Source: Brevibacillus parabrevis | GTDB lineage: Bacteria > Bacillota > Bacilli > Brevibacillales > Brevibacillaceae | Reading direction: 5' to 3' | Assembly (NCBI RefSeq): GCF_003710905.1 | Contig: NZ_RHHV01000005.1 | Coordinates: forward strand, 186,001-250,000 | DNA length: 64,000 nucleotides | In this document: positions 1-8,500 of the stretch, one piece after another | Position numbering within the stretch: the first letter of the stretch is position 1 | Layout: each line of letters opens with the position of its first letter | Translations under genes and position numbers: made by a program | Notes under the pieces: model-generated | Seen by the model: only the letters and a program-made list of their open reading frames with translations | The model's database searches: none | Told to the model about the DNA's origin: nothing

Positions 1-54
1 GTCTCGTTTGGGCGTGATGAAAAATTGCCTTTTGATAAAGATGAAATTACATAA
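1..54 (+). CDS. C-terminal end of a gene cut by the window start
   Basis: Frame 1 is open from the first base and ends in TAA at 52-54, giving the last 17 residues of a protein with a charged tail (KLPFDKDEIT). Nothing in so short a piece identifies the product. It lies in the same AT-rich stretch and same direction as the next gene. It could also be a chance open frame. Confidence 0.35.
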   Translation, partial: VSFGRDEKLPFDKDEIT

Positions 55-108
55 AAAAGAGAGCATGCCTGTGTTAAGAAGAGGTTTCTATACGATATTA
101 CTTATTTG

Positions 109-117
109 TGATATAAT
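109..117 (+). promoter_or_regulatory. extended -10 promoter element
   Basis: TGATATAAT gives a perfect TATAAT (112-117) with the upstream TGN of an extended -10 promoter. No good -35 is seen at the right distance, which extended -10 promoters tolerate. It lies about 45 bases before the gene at 164 and probably drives it. Confidence 0.5.
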
Positions 118-163
118 TTTAAAATGTAAATTTTATACAAAAATAGAAAGCGGGTAGATTCTA

Positions 164-640
164 ATGAGAAAAATTATTTTAGTTTTTCTGATTATTATTG
201 CTGTTGTCTTAGGATTGCTTGCTAGAGATTTGTATAACTATAATTCTGCTACTGAAGCATTAAAAAAGATAAAAGTTGAGTATGAGGAAGATGGAACTAC
301 GATTAATGAAAGGGATAAAATAAGCATAAATTTAAAAATATCAGGAGTACCTCAAACAGGAGAGACCAAAATAATTATTCATGCAGACAATAGGTACTTA
401 GAATTAGCTCCAGAGAGTTTCAAGCAAGCCGAAGGAGTCAGTTTTGAAGGGATGAAAGGAGGATATGAAGAGTCTGTATTTTCAGTTAGTCATGATGTGG
501 AAATTCGATTGACATACTGGAAGAAAGGAAATAACTCTGCTCCACTCACCTCAGTTTATTCTTCCTTTGTGACAGAAGTGGATAACTACATTCTGAGCGA
601 TACAATTCTTTTTAGTGATATGTATCCATTTTCCTATTAA
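164..640 (+). CDS. small membrane-anchored or secreted orphan protein
   Basis: Not recognised. 158 residues. Residues 1-20 (MRKIILVFLIIIAVVLGLLA) form one hydrophobic segment after two basic residues, so the protein is either anchored in the membrane by its N-terminus or secreted. The remainder is hydrophilic with alternating strand-like segments and no cysteines, consistent with a small extracellular beta domain. The ATG at 164 has only a weak ribosome site (GAAAGCGGG). The gene is clearly AT-richer than the genes after 2.7 kb. It converges on the next gene across a shared terminator. It may be accessory DNA. Confidence 0.7.
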   Translation: MRKIILVFLIIIAVVLGLLARDLYNYNSATEALKKIKVEYEEDGTTINERDKISINLKISGVPQTGETKIIIHADNRYLELAPESFKQAEGVSFEGMKGGYEESVFSVSHDVEIRLTYWKKGNNSAPLTSVYSSFVTEVDNYILSDTILFSDMYPFSY

Positions 641-676
641 AAAAGTTACATAACTTAAATAAAAGAAGCTAAAAGC

Positions 677-716
677 AAAAATAGCGGTTAGGTTATATAG
701 CCTAACCGCTATTTTT
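677..716. terminator. bidirectional Rho-independent terminator
   Basis: A 16-bp perfect stem (arms 677-692 and 701-716, AAAAATAGCGGTTAGG and its complement) with an 8-base loop. It has A-runs on one flank and T-runs on the other, so it can end transcription from both convergent genes (164-640 and 729-1919). Confidence 0.93.
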
Positions 717-728
717 GTGCAAATAAGA

Positions 729-1919
729 TTATTTAATTATTTTAATCGTGTAGTAATCACTATGCGTTATTTCTGTATAATAATTGAGTAGTAGAGAATA
801 GGAGTTGTATTTTGATCTGTATTTAAAATAACCATTAAAATTAACTTTTTTGCTTCCAGTGCTTATTGAAGAGGGCGTATCCATAAAATATTTTACAACA
901 AAACCTGGAGCGGATTTAGGATTAACATCAAATTTTCTTTCATCTAGGTAACCAGAAGGGGAATAGGCTGAATTCCATGTTAATTTGTAGAGTAAGTTAT
1001 CTGTACCTGATCCTGTTATTGTAACATCGTGAGCTCTCACAGTAATAAATTGTGTACCCACGTATTGTCCTAAGTACATTGGGATTTGGAACTCTGTTGT
1101 TGAATTGCTAATTGGCTCTACAGTGTTAAATACAAGAGGCGCATTAGTGTATACTCTTGTTCTGAAATCAACAATATCATGGTATCCAGTGTAATCAATC
1201 CCTTCTTTTTTTAATTTTGTTTCAATGTCCTTAATTTTTGTACCCCATCTAAATGCGTAATTATTACCAGCGTCTATATGTGTTGTCTCAGGCCCTTGAA
1301 TTAAGTATCTATAGCCTTCTCCAGACCCACCTTGTAAATCGCTATAATAGGAGTCTTCTTCACTAAAAGATTTTAGAGCATTATTAGATAAGCTAAGTAC
1401 AATAGGTTTTCTTTCTGTTTCAATTCTATATTTTTTTATCTCAGAAGAATTTCCATCAAATATAAAAGTATTTGCATTTATTGGTTCTTCATTGTTTTCC
1501 AAGTATTCATAGATGTTAATGGTTGATTTATAGTCATTGTCTGATACTTTTTCTACTATTGCTTCAAATTGAATCAAGTCATTATTAGAATCTTTTCCAA
1601 TAAAATAGTAAGCTTGATCTTCAGACAATACTTTATCTAATTCTCCTATTAAATTGTAGGAAATCCCTTGTTCTAAATTCTTAATCTTGGCTGAAAACAA
1701 TTTTTCATTCACGTTAAACATTCCTTTTACATCTACACCGTGTTTTTCAGTTGTTATTTCTTCCCCTGTTGCTTCATTGTACTCCGTTTCTGAAGTGATT
1801 GACTCAAGGTGACCTACTGTCCTTATATTGAAATTTTTTTCTGCTGCCATACCACTAGGTGTAACCACTAAGGAAGATACAAGAGCAAAAGCTATAACTA
1901 AACTACTTATTTTTTTCAT
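729..1919 (-). CDS. secreted protein of unknown function
   Basis: Not recognised. 396 residues with a clear Sec signal peptide: MKKISS, then a hydrophobic core to about residue 24, and a likely cut near GMAA. The mature part is rich in Asn, Thr, Tyr and Ser and has few charged clusters. It contains a conspicuous Gly-Ser rich spot (YSDLQGGSGEGYRYLI) near residue 195 that may be a flexible linker between two domains. No catalytic motif is visible. The start has a near-perfect ribosome site (AAAGGAGG) 8 bases upstream. Composition is AT-rich like the gene at 164, suggesting both belong to one acquired stretch. It could be an adhesin-like or toxin-like surface protein. Confidence 0.75.
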   Translation of the reverse strand: MKKISSLVIAFALVSSLVVTPSGMAAEKNFNIRTVGHLESITSETEYNEATGEEITTEKHGVDVKGMFNVNEKLFSAKIKNLEQGISYNLIGELDKVLSEDQAYYFIGKDSNNDLIQFEAIVEKVSDNDYKSTINIYEYLENNEEPINANTFIFDGNSSEIKKYRIETERKPIVLSLSNNALKSFSEEDSYYSDLQGGSGEGYRYLIQGPETTHIDAGNNYAFRWGTKIKDIETKLKKEGIDYTGYHDIVDFRTRVYTNAPLVFNTVEPISNSTTEFQIPMYLGQYVGTQFITVRAHDVTITGSGTDNLLYKLTWNSAYSPSGYLDERKFDVNPKSAPGFVVKYFMDTPSSISTGSKKVNFNGYFKYRSKYNSYSLLLNYYTEITHSDYYTIKIIK

Positions 1920-2160
1920 ACTTATTACCTCCTTTATAATAAGTGAAATATTACCATTAATTATTTTTGTTGTAAAATATTGTTTAGGAGTTCATTTCCA
2001 ATTATTAATATTTTGAAACTTTTACTTTGGCTTTCATACGTCTCTTAATAGCTATCTTTAAAATAAATAGGGTGCATAGTTTTCTAAAGCGTTTTTCATA
2101 GATGAGTCTTTGACAGGTTCTTGAGACCTTTGGTATCAAGGGCTAGAAAAGCATAAAAAA

Positions 2161-2222
2161 GACTTCACCTTCTTGGAGGTTTTCAAGCGACCAAGCACGA
2201 AAACTTCGAGAAAGGTGAAGTC
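2161..2222. repeat. imperfect 24-bp inverted repeat
   Basis: Arms 2161-2184 and 2199-2222 match in 20 of 24 positions (both ends GACTTCACCTT and GTTTTC), with a 14-base spacer. It lies just before the recognisable part of a ruined transposase. It may be an old IS end, a terminator that protects the element, or part of the transposase leader. Confidence 0.6.
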
Positions 2223-2740
2223 ACTTGTGCCAATACGTAAAAGAATTAAGAAGCATTCCCCCCAAGGTGCAACGGGGCACAGCCGCGAAGCGATTTTACG
2301 GGCTTTGTTGATGGCGCCGCGCGAAGGCACTTTTTAATTTATTGCCCTTCACCTGAGATTTATCAGTGATTTACGTTTGCGTTATCAATGTGGGTTTCCC
2401 ATCGATCATCCGGTTCCATCCATTGCAACATTTAGATTTGAAATGGCGTACGCAGGCGACGACAGAAACGATCTCAAATTTCACTGCCCTCATGTGATGG
2501 GAAAAGTAAAGTTTCCACACGGTTCGAACTGGTGCTCCTCATCCAAATACGGAATGGTAGTAAAAGTGAACGGCACCGATGATCTCCACAAATTTTCATT
2601 GTCACATCGGGACACAAGAAAATTGGAGGAATCTGTATAATGAACGAGCAGGTGTAGAGCGATGCAATGCCTGTTTCAAGGAAAACCTGACAGCCAATGA
2701 TTTTTATGTCGGCGGCATTCAAAAAGTGAAAAAGGGGAGG
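2199..2740 (+). pseudogene. wrecked IS transposase (DDE, IS1182/IS4-like)
   Basis: Frame 1 reads SREAILRALLMAPREGTF, hits TAA at 2335-2337, and continues in the same frame as DLRLRYQCGFPIDHPVPSIATF. Both pieces look like the N-terminus of DDE transposases common in Bacillota. The frame then jumps directly to a C-terminal-type segment (LKFHCPHVMGKVKFP, CSSSKYGMVVKV), so roughly 150 catalytic codons are deleted. Near 2620 it shifts frame to LYNERAGVERCNACFKENLTAND, the typical end region. The extreme C-terminus is missing and the remnant runs directly into the ribosome site of the next gene. The family name is from memory of conserved motifs; the status as a broken transposase is well supported by stop, deletion and frameshift. 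Confidence 0.8.
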
Positions 2741-2746
2741 AAACAA

Positions 2747-3187
2747 ATGCTCCAGCTAAAACAAATCCATGAACTGACGGATGATGTGGCGTCCGTCATC
2801 ACAGCGAGCATTTTCAACCCGACCGAGGAAAAACTGAACGTGCTCATGCGGCTGTACAAGTCCGACCCGAACCGGATTTTGTACGCTTTCGCGGAAGGCG
2901 AAAAGCTCGTGGCGATCATTGGACTCAAAATCAATCGCACGGAAAATACCGCCGTCATTTTACATATCGCTGTCGAAGAAGCAAAAAGAGGAAAAGGAAT
3001 CGGACGCAAACTGATTGACGAGGTACTGCAGCAGCATTCGTTTGCTGCCCTGCAAGCGGAGACAGACCAGGACGCAGTCGCGTTTTATCAGGCGTGCGGC
3101 TTTGCCGTGGAGAGCCTGGGGGAGCTGTACCCCGGGACGGAACGTTTTTTCTGTGTCAAACCAAACAGTCATGACCGTGTCGTTTGA
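2747..3187 (+). CDS. GNAT family N-acetyltransferase
   Basis: 146 residues, the usual GNAT size. It should transfer an acetyl group from acetyl-CoA to an amine; substrate unknown. The acetyl-CoA loop is visible as VEEAKRGKGIGRKLIDEVL (R/Q-x-x-G-x-G/A, about residues 75-93), followed by the family's C-terminal strand AVAFYQACGFAVESLGE. The open frame extends upstream to 2579, but that part is transposase remnant. The ATG at 2747 follows GGGGAGG by 6 bases and gives a normal GNAT N-terminus, so I start there. A terminator follows at 3241, so it is probably monocistronic. Confidence 0.88.
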   Translation: MLQLKQIHELTDDVASVITASIFNPTEEKLNVLMRLYKSDPNRILYAFAEGEKLVAIIGLKINRTENTAVILHIAVEEAKRGKGIGRKLIDEVLQQHSFAALQAETDQDAVAFYQACGFAVESLGELYPGTERFFCVKPNSHDRVV

Positions 3188-3240
3188 GCGCAAGCCGTCA
3201 CACCCCATTGCATAAAAAACGCCGAGACGTTGTTCACAGA

Positions 3241-3290
3241 AAAAAGACACCTGCTGCACCTGATCGGGCAAAAGGTGTCCTTTTCTTTTT
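3241..3290 (+). terminator. Rho-independent terminator
   Basis: Stem GACACCT (3246-3252) with AGGTGTC (3273-3279), followed by CCTTTTCTTTTT. It ends the acetyltransferase transcript and may help the convergent gene through the A-rich 5' flank. Confidence 0.75.
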
Positions 3291-3338
3291 CATGGCTCAC
3301 GAAGTCTAGAGGCTCGGCTGGCTCAGATGCTTGAAAGC

Positions 3339-4397
3339 TTAGCGCTTCACCAGCACGAACGCTTTTTTCACTTCATCCAGCGTCATGACCAGCGAGAGAA
3401 ACTTTTTGCCTTGGTCTGTTGCCGGGTCGAATACGCTGTCCTGAGGCAAAGCAGCTGCATAGACCGTGTTGGTAGCGGGATCTTGCGCGATTTCGTAGCC
3501 GACTGGCGGCTCGTCAGGGTTGTTCAGCTTTTTCCAGTCGTTTTTGTCAAAAGCGTAGATGACGACGACAGCCGCCTGATCTTCCGTTTTGCTTGCGTTG
3601 AACTGGAAGGAAGTCACGCTTTTGGCTTCCGGCAAGTAAGGGTCTGCGTTCGGGCCTGTCCGCTCGTCAATCAGGATGTTGCCGTTCCAAGACTTTGGCG
3701 CGAGAAAAGCATACGCGGAGTCATGGCTTTTAAAAGAACCTTGGTACACTTGCTTTTCCGTTTTGGTCGGCTCGAAGTGGGCGCTCATCAATTCCCATTT
3801 GTTTTGGCTCCATTTCCATTTCGACTGGAGGTAGCCGCGAACGTCCGCATTGTAATCTCCGGTCAGGCGCTCTGTGCCTTCCAGAACGTACAGGCCGTTT
3901 TTATTGTTGTCGATCGGTTTCAGCTGGACGAATCCGCCGCCGAGCACACCTGCCTTGTTTTTATCCAGTCCAGGCAAGCTGAGCTTCTCGGCTTTACCGT
4001 TTTTCAGCGTGTAAATATAGTTGGTGGTATAGCCGCCGCTGCCGCCTGTATCAGCCGAAACCATGATTTCGCCTTTTTTGTCGTAAGTGAAATCTTGCAC
4101 GGACAGCTTTGGCTCATAGCCGCTGTCTTTGAGGTCAATCGTCACGGACTTTTTCGTTTGGCCGTCTGTCACTTTGACAGTGAGATCGCTCACGTACGGG
4201 CTGTTTTTCTCCTTTTTGCCATACAAGGCGATCGTGTCGGCTTTGTTGTCGCCGGTAACGTCTGCTGTTTTTTGCGAGAGCACCTGCAAGTTTTTCGGTG
4301 CAGAGCTTGTGCTTGCGGCATCGGCAGTCAGGGCTTGTCCGGTGAAAAGCACCGAAGTGAGCACCGTTCCGGTTACGATTTTGTTCCAGTTGTTCAT
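3339..4397 (-). CDS. secreted protein with an FG-GAP-like calcium motif
   Basis: 352 residues from ATG 4397, which follows GGAGAGGA by 7 bases; the open frame extends further upstream but without a ribosome site. Residues 1-27 are a signal peptide ending ADA. Soon after comes DVTGDNKADTIALYG, a Dx(D/N)xDG-like calcium loop typical of FG-GAP/VCBS blades. A second similar stretch is QDFTYDKKGEIMVSADTGG. The C-terminal third lacks obvious motifs. The protein is probably extracellular and may bind calcium; no enzymatic function can be assigned. It converges on the acetyltransferase gene. Confidence 0.75.
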   Translation of the reverse strand: MNNWNKIVTGTVLTSVLFTGQALTADAASTSSAPKNLQVLSQKTADVTGDNKADTIALYGKKEKNSPYVSDLTVKVTDGQTKKSVTIDLKDSGYEPKLSVQDFTYDKKGEIMVSADTGGSGGYTTNYIYTLKNGKAEKLSLPGLDKNKAGVLGGGFVQLKPIDNNKNGLYVLEGTERLTGDYNADVRGYLQSKWKWSQNKWELMSAHFEPTKTEKQVYQGSFKSHDSAYAFLAPKSWNGNILIDERTGPNADPYLPEAKSVTSFQFNASKTEDQAAVVVIYAFDKNDWKKLNNPDEPPVGYEIAQDPATNTVYAAALPQDSVFDPATDQGKKFLSLVMTLDEVKKAFVLVKR

Positions 4398-4651
4398 GAT
4401 GAAAATCCTCTCCTGTCTAGATGTTTGTTCGTGGTGTGTGTGGTGAGTGAGTTCGTGTCTTGCTATGCGTTCATTATGTACGAAGCAGATAGCGAAATGG
4501 TTACAACCGGATGACATCGTGCTGACAAAGGAGTAACAGGACATGCTTGAAGGAGCGTTGTCATGAAAAATAGCACGTGGAAAACGACAGCGAGCGACAT
4601 GCGGCGCGGCAAGCCGGAGGGGGAGGGAGTGGGAACCTCGCCAAGATATCA

Positions 4652-4680
4652 TTGCGAAAACAAGCAAATCCAAGTACAAT
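4652..4680 (+). promoter_or_regulatory. sigma-A promoter for the queuosine transporter
   Basis: TTGCGA at 4652-4657 and TACAAT at 4675-4680 with an exact 17-base spacer. A start near 4687 puts the riboswitch aptamer immediately at the 5' end of the mRNA. Confidence 0.7.
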
Positions 4681-4700
4681 GTTGGAATGCCCAAAAAGGG

Positions 4701-4740
4701 CCGCGGTTCGCAAAACTCCCGCGTTATCAAAACTAGGAGG
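4701..4740 (+). promoter_or_regulatory. preQ1-I riboswitch
   Basis: CGCGG TTCGCAAAACTC CCGCG forms the P1 hairpin. It is followed by the A-rich tail TTATCAAAACTAGG, whose bases pair back into the loop in the class I preQ1 pseudoknot. Spacing and the GCAAAAC and CAAAAC blocks match known class I aptamers. The last aptamer bases run into the ribosome site AGGAGG (4735-4740), 8 bases before ATG 4749. Ligand binding would therefore hide the ribosome site, meaning translational repression. The downstream gene, a queuosine precursor transporter, fits exactly. Confidence 0.9.
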
Positions 4741-4748
4741 CATTATAT

Positions 4749-5429
4749 ATGTTTAATCTTACACTTGGAGTCTTTTTCGCTCTGGTGAATTTCGGGCTGT
4801 TTCTGCTCTGCTACCGCCTGTTCGGCCGCATGGGGCTGTATGCCTGGATCGGGATGGCTACGGTGCTCGCCAACATACAGGTGGTGAAAACCATCGAAAT
4901 GTTTGGACTGGTCATGACATTGGGCAACACGATTTACGCGTCGATTTACCTCGTGTCAGACCTGCTGAACGAAAAGTATGGGGAGAAGGCAGCGAAAAAG
5001 GCAGTCTGGTTCGGATTTTTTACCTTGATCGCGACGACGATCATTATGCAGCTCGTGCTTGTATTTGAGCCGCAAGAGACAGACATTTCGCAGCAATCGC
5101 TGGAGACGCTGTTCGGTTTGATGCCGCGGCTTGCGCTGGGCAGCCTGTGCGCGTATTTGCTCAGCCAGTTTGTCGACGTGAAAATTTACTCCTGGCTGAA
5201 AAAGAAATGCCCGGGCCGCAATCAGCTGTGGATTCGCAACAACGGAAGCACCTTGTTTAGCCAATTGCTCGATTCCGTTACTTTTTGCACGATTGCTTTT
5301 CTCGGCGTGTACCCGATGGAAGTATGGTGGCAAATTTTGCTGACTACCTACCTGATCAAATTTGTCGTATCGGCCGCTTCCACGCCGGTTCTCTATATCG
5401 CCCGCAGTATGAAAGTTCCGGAGGATTAA
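4749..5429 (+). CDS. yhhQ: queuosine precursor transporter (YhhQ/VUT family)
   Basis: 226 residues, the normal size, with about six membrane segments (residues 4-24, 33-50, 57-70, 85-105, 124-140, 175-215). Family signatures include the ASIYLVSDLLNEKYGEKAAKKAV block and the DSVTFCTIAFLGVY segment in the second half. YhhQ proteins import preQ0/preQ1 for queuosine tRNA modification. A preQ1 riboswitch directly upstream supports this independently of sequence similarity. Start is ATG 4749 with AGGAGG 8 bases upstream. Single-gene transcript, closed by a strong terminator. Confidence 0.93.
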   Translation: MFNLTLGVFFALVNFGLFLLCYRLFGRMGLYAWIGMATVLANIQVVKTIEMFGLVMTLGNTIYASIYLVSDLLNEKYGEKAAKKAVWFGFFTLIATTIIMQLVLVFEPQETDISQQSLETLFGLMPRLALGSLCAYLLSQFVDVKIYSWLKKKCPGRNQLWIRNNGSTLFSQLLDSVTFCTIAFLGVYPMEVWWQILLTTYLIKFVVSAASTPVLYIARSMKVPED

Positions 5430-5441
5430 GTGAAAAGACAG

Positions 5442-5478
5442 AAAAACCGCCAAAGCATCGTGCTTTTTGGCGGTTTTT
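5442..5478 (+). terminator. Rho-independent terminator
   Basis: Stem AAAAACCGCC (5442-5451) with GGCGGTTTTT (5469-5478). It ends the riboswitch-controlled transporter transcript. Confidence 0.9.
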
Positions 5479-5599
5479 GTTGTGTGTATAATGGAAGGAT
5501 TATACATTGTTTACATCAAATTTACATACAGTTCAGATTGATTGTTTACGATGTTCATAGCTTTCGTTTCGTATTTTGGAGAGGAGGAATGAAGAAAGA

Positions 5600-8500
5600 A
5601 TGTCACACAAAAACCAAGGTTTTCGCCGTTTGCCCAAGCTGGCGCTAATCGCAGCTGTGGTTGCGGGCGCGGTTTTGCCGACGGGATGGCTGCCGCAGGC
5701 AAAGGCGCAGCATGCCGATCATATCGTGATCAGCGAGGTGTACGGGGGCGGGGGAAACAGCGGGTCCCATTACAAAAATGATTTTATCGAGCTGTACAAC
5801 CCGACTAGCACACCAGTATCTCTTAACGGCTGGTCGGTGCAATACGGTTCTGCCAAAGGAACAGGCGCCTGGCAAAAGTCCAGTTTGACTGGCACGATTG
5901 CCCCGTACGGCTTTTATTTGGTCAAACAGGCGGCAGGCACAGGGGGCATAGCAGAGCTTCCCGCACCAGATGATACAGGGACGCTGAACTTGTCCGGCAC
6001 GGAAGGAAAGGTTGCGCTGGTCAGGAGCGGAACCGTTTTGACCGGAACCGATGTGTCATCCCCTGATATCGTCGATCTGGTCGGCTTCGGAGCAGCCAAT
6101 GCGTATGAAGGCGCAGCACCTGCTCCGGCTACGACGGCCTCCACCAGTGTCTCCCGCAAAAGCAACGCCGACGGCATCGCGCCAAACGGCGGAAACGGCT
6201 GGGATACGAACGATAACAGCGCCGACTTCATCGCGGGTGAGCTGACGCCAAAAAACACGGCGAGTCCGGCGGAAACTCCGCCTGCGACAGATGTCACCGA
6301 GAAGCCGAGCGGCAGAGGGCTGTTGTTTGACAACACGAATCCGGCGGCAGCCACCATTCGCGGCTATGTTCGCCCGAATGTCACGATCAAAGTATACGCA
6401 GCCCAGCCTACGGGAAGCGAAACAGCTCTGGCTGAACAAGCAGCAGACCAAGCCGGGCAAATCGATTTGACTTTTGCCAATCCCAATCCGGGGGCAACGG
6501 CTGTCTATCTCACGGCAAAAGAAGGCAGCAAACAGGAAAGTCAGGGCGCGGAACTGGTTCCAGCAGCCACAAGCCCTGCCATCGCAGTAGACAAAGTCAG
6601 TTTGCAGCAAGGGGGGCAGACAGCCGAGCTGAAGGGCCAGGCAGGAGCGGCAGCGGGCAAGGCGATTCTTCGCGCGTATGACGCTCCCGGCGGAAACAGC
6701 TTGTTGCTCGGCGGCAGTCCGACAGGAAGCGCAGCGGACAACGGGGCCTTTTCCTATTCAGTTCAAGTTCCCGATCAGCTGGAAAAAGTGTACGTGACGC
6801 AGCAGCTTGCGGACGAGCGCGGCCAGATGTTCGAAAGCGAGCCTGTAGCCGTGGCGAAGGCTGTGCTTGCGCCGAGCGCGATTGCCGAAGCGAGAGTTTT
6901 GGCCAAAGGGACAACAGCCATGATTGAAGGAACCGTCACAGCCATGTTCGAGGCAGGCGGGCAGTTCAACGTCTACATGCAGGATGACACAGCCGGGATT
7001 GTCCTGCGCGCGCCAGGACTTGCGGGCAAGATCGAGGTCGGAGACAAAATTCAGGCGATCGGAAAACTGAACGACTACTACGGGCTTGCCCAGTTGGAAG
7101 CGGCTGCCGATCAGGTCACGGTCGTAGAAAAGCAGGCAGGCGTGCCAGCACCGCAGTTGGTTACCTCGGCCGATTTTGCGGCAAGCACGGGAGAAGCAAT
7201 CGAAGGCAAGCTGGTCACAGTTCACCAAGTTACGGTAAAGTCCGTACAAAGCGGAAACTACACGCTGCAAGACGCGCAGGGAAGCTTTCTGTCGCGTCCA
7301 TCGCCAGCGCTTCTTTTGGAAAAGGACGTGACCTACGCCAGCATCACCGGGGTCGTCAATTACGATTATAACGAGTACAAACTTGTGCCGCGCACGGCGG
7401 CTGATCTGGTAGAGGATGCGACCACAGTGCCGACTGTGACAGCGTATCCGCAAGGGCCGCTGATCGCCGCAGGCACCAAAGTAACTTTGTCTACGTCTAT
7501 GGCCGATGCGAAAATTTACTACACGACAGACGGTTCGCCGCCGACTCGCGCCAGTGCCGTCTATACAGCCCCGCTCCAGATTGATGCGGACACGACGATT
7601 CAAGCGCTTGCAGTCAAAGAAGGCTTTACGGACAGCAAAGTCGCCACGTTCCGTTACACGATCCAAAAAGACAACATTCGCATTCATGATATCCAAGGAG
7701 CTTCGCACCAATCGCCGATGGCGGACGGCACGGTAAAAGCCGTTGCGGGAATTGTCACGGCGGTCGTGAAAAGCGGCGGAACGGTCCAGGGCTTCTACAT
7801 GCAAGACACAGCTCCCGACGATGATCCGCGTACATCAGAAGGAATTTATGTGTATGAGCCGAAAGCAGCCGTCAAACCGGGCGATGAAGTGAGCGTCGAC
7901 GGGACTGTGAAGGAGTATGTGCAACAGAGCAGGGCGGCCACTGACCTCACGCAGACGCAGATTGATGCTGCGAAAGTCACCGTGACGAAACCGGATCAGT
8001 CCTTGCCAGACCCGATTGTGCTCGGAAAAGGAAATTACCGCTATCCAAAAAGGGTCATCGACAACGACAGTCTGGGCAAGTTCGATCCGGAGGAGGACGG
8101 CATTGATTTTTGGGAAAGCCTCGAAGGGATGCTGGTTCAGATCGACAATCCAGTCGTGGTCGGGGAGACAAAAGTTTTCTCCAACCCGGCAAGCGTTGAG
8201 TTCGTCATCATTGACGACCAGGCGCACCCCGATCAGCCGCGCACGCCAGCGGGCGGAGTTTTGCTGCAAGCAGACGATTTTCACCCTGAGCGCATTACGG
8301 TAGCGGACAAATTCGAGCCGATCTTGGATCATCCGAAGGTTGGCGACACTTTTTCCGAACCGTTGGTAGGAATTGTCGATTACAGCTTTGCGAACTACAA
8401 GCTGTATCACACCAAAACGTTTTCCGTACAGGCAGGCGAAAGCGAGCCGACTGTGACCAAACTGTCTCCGAAACCGGATAAGCTCGTGATCGCTTCCTAC

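Noticed and set aside
3327..4514. Long plus-strand open frame opposite the secreted protein
   Set aside because: Antisense to a gene with signal peptide and ribosome site; its sequence looks like a shadow translation.
4563..4736. Small open frame (57 codons) with a fair ribosome site upstream of the queuosine transporter
   Set aside because: It contains the transporter promoter (4652-4680) and overlaps the riboswitch; no homology is evident.
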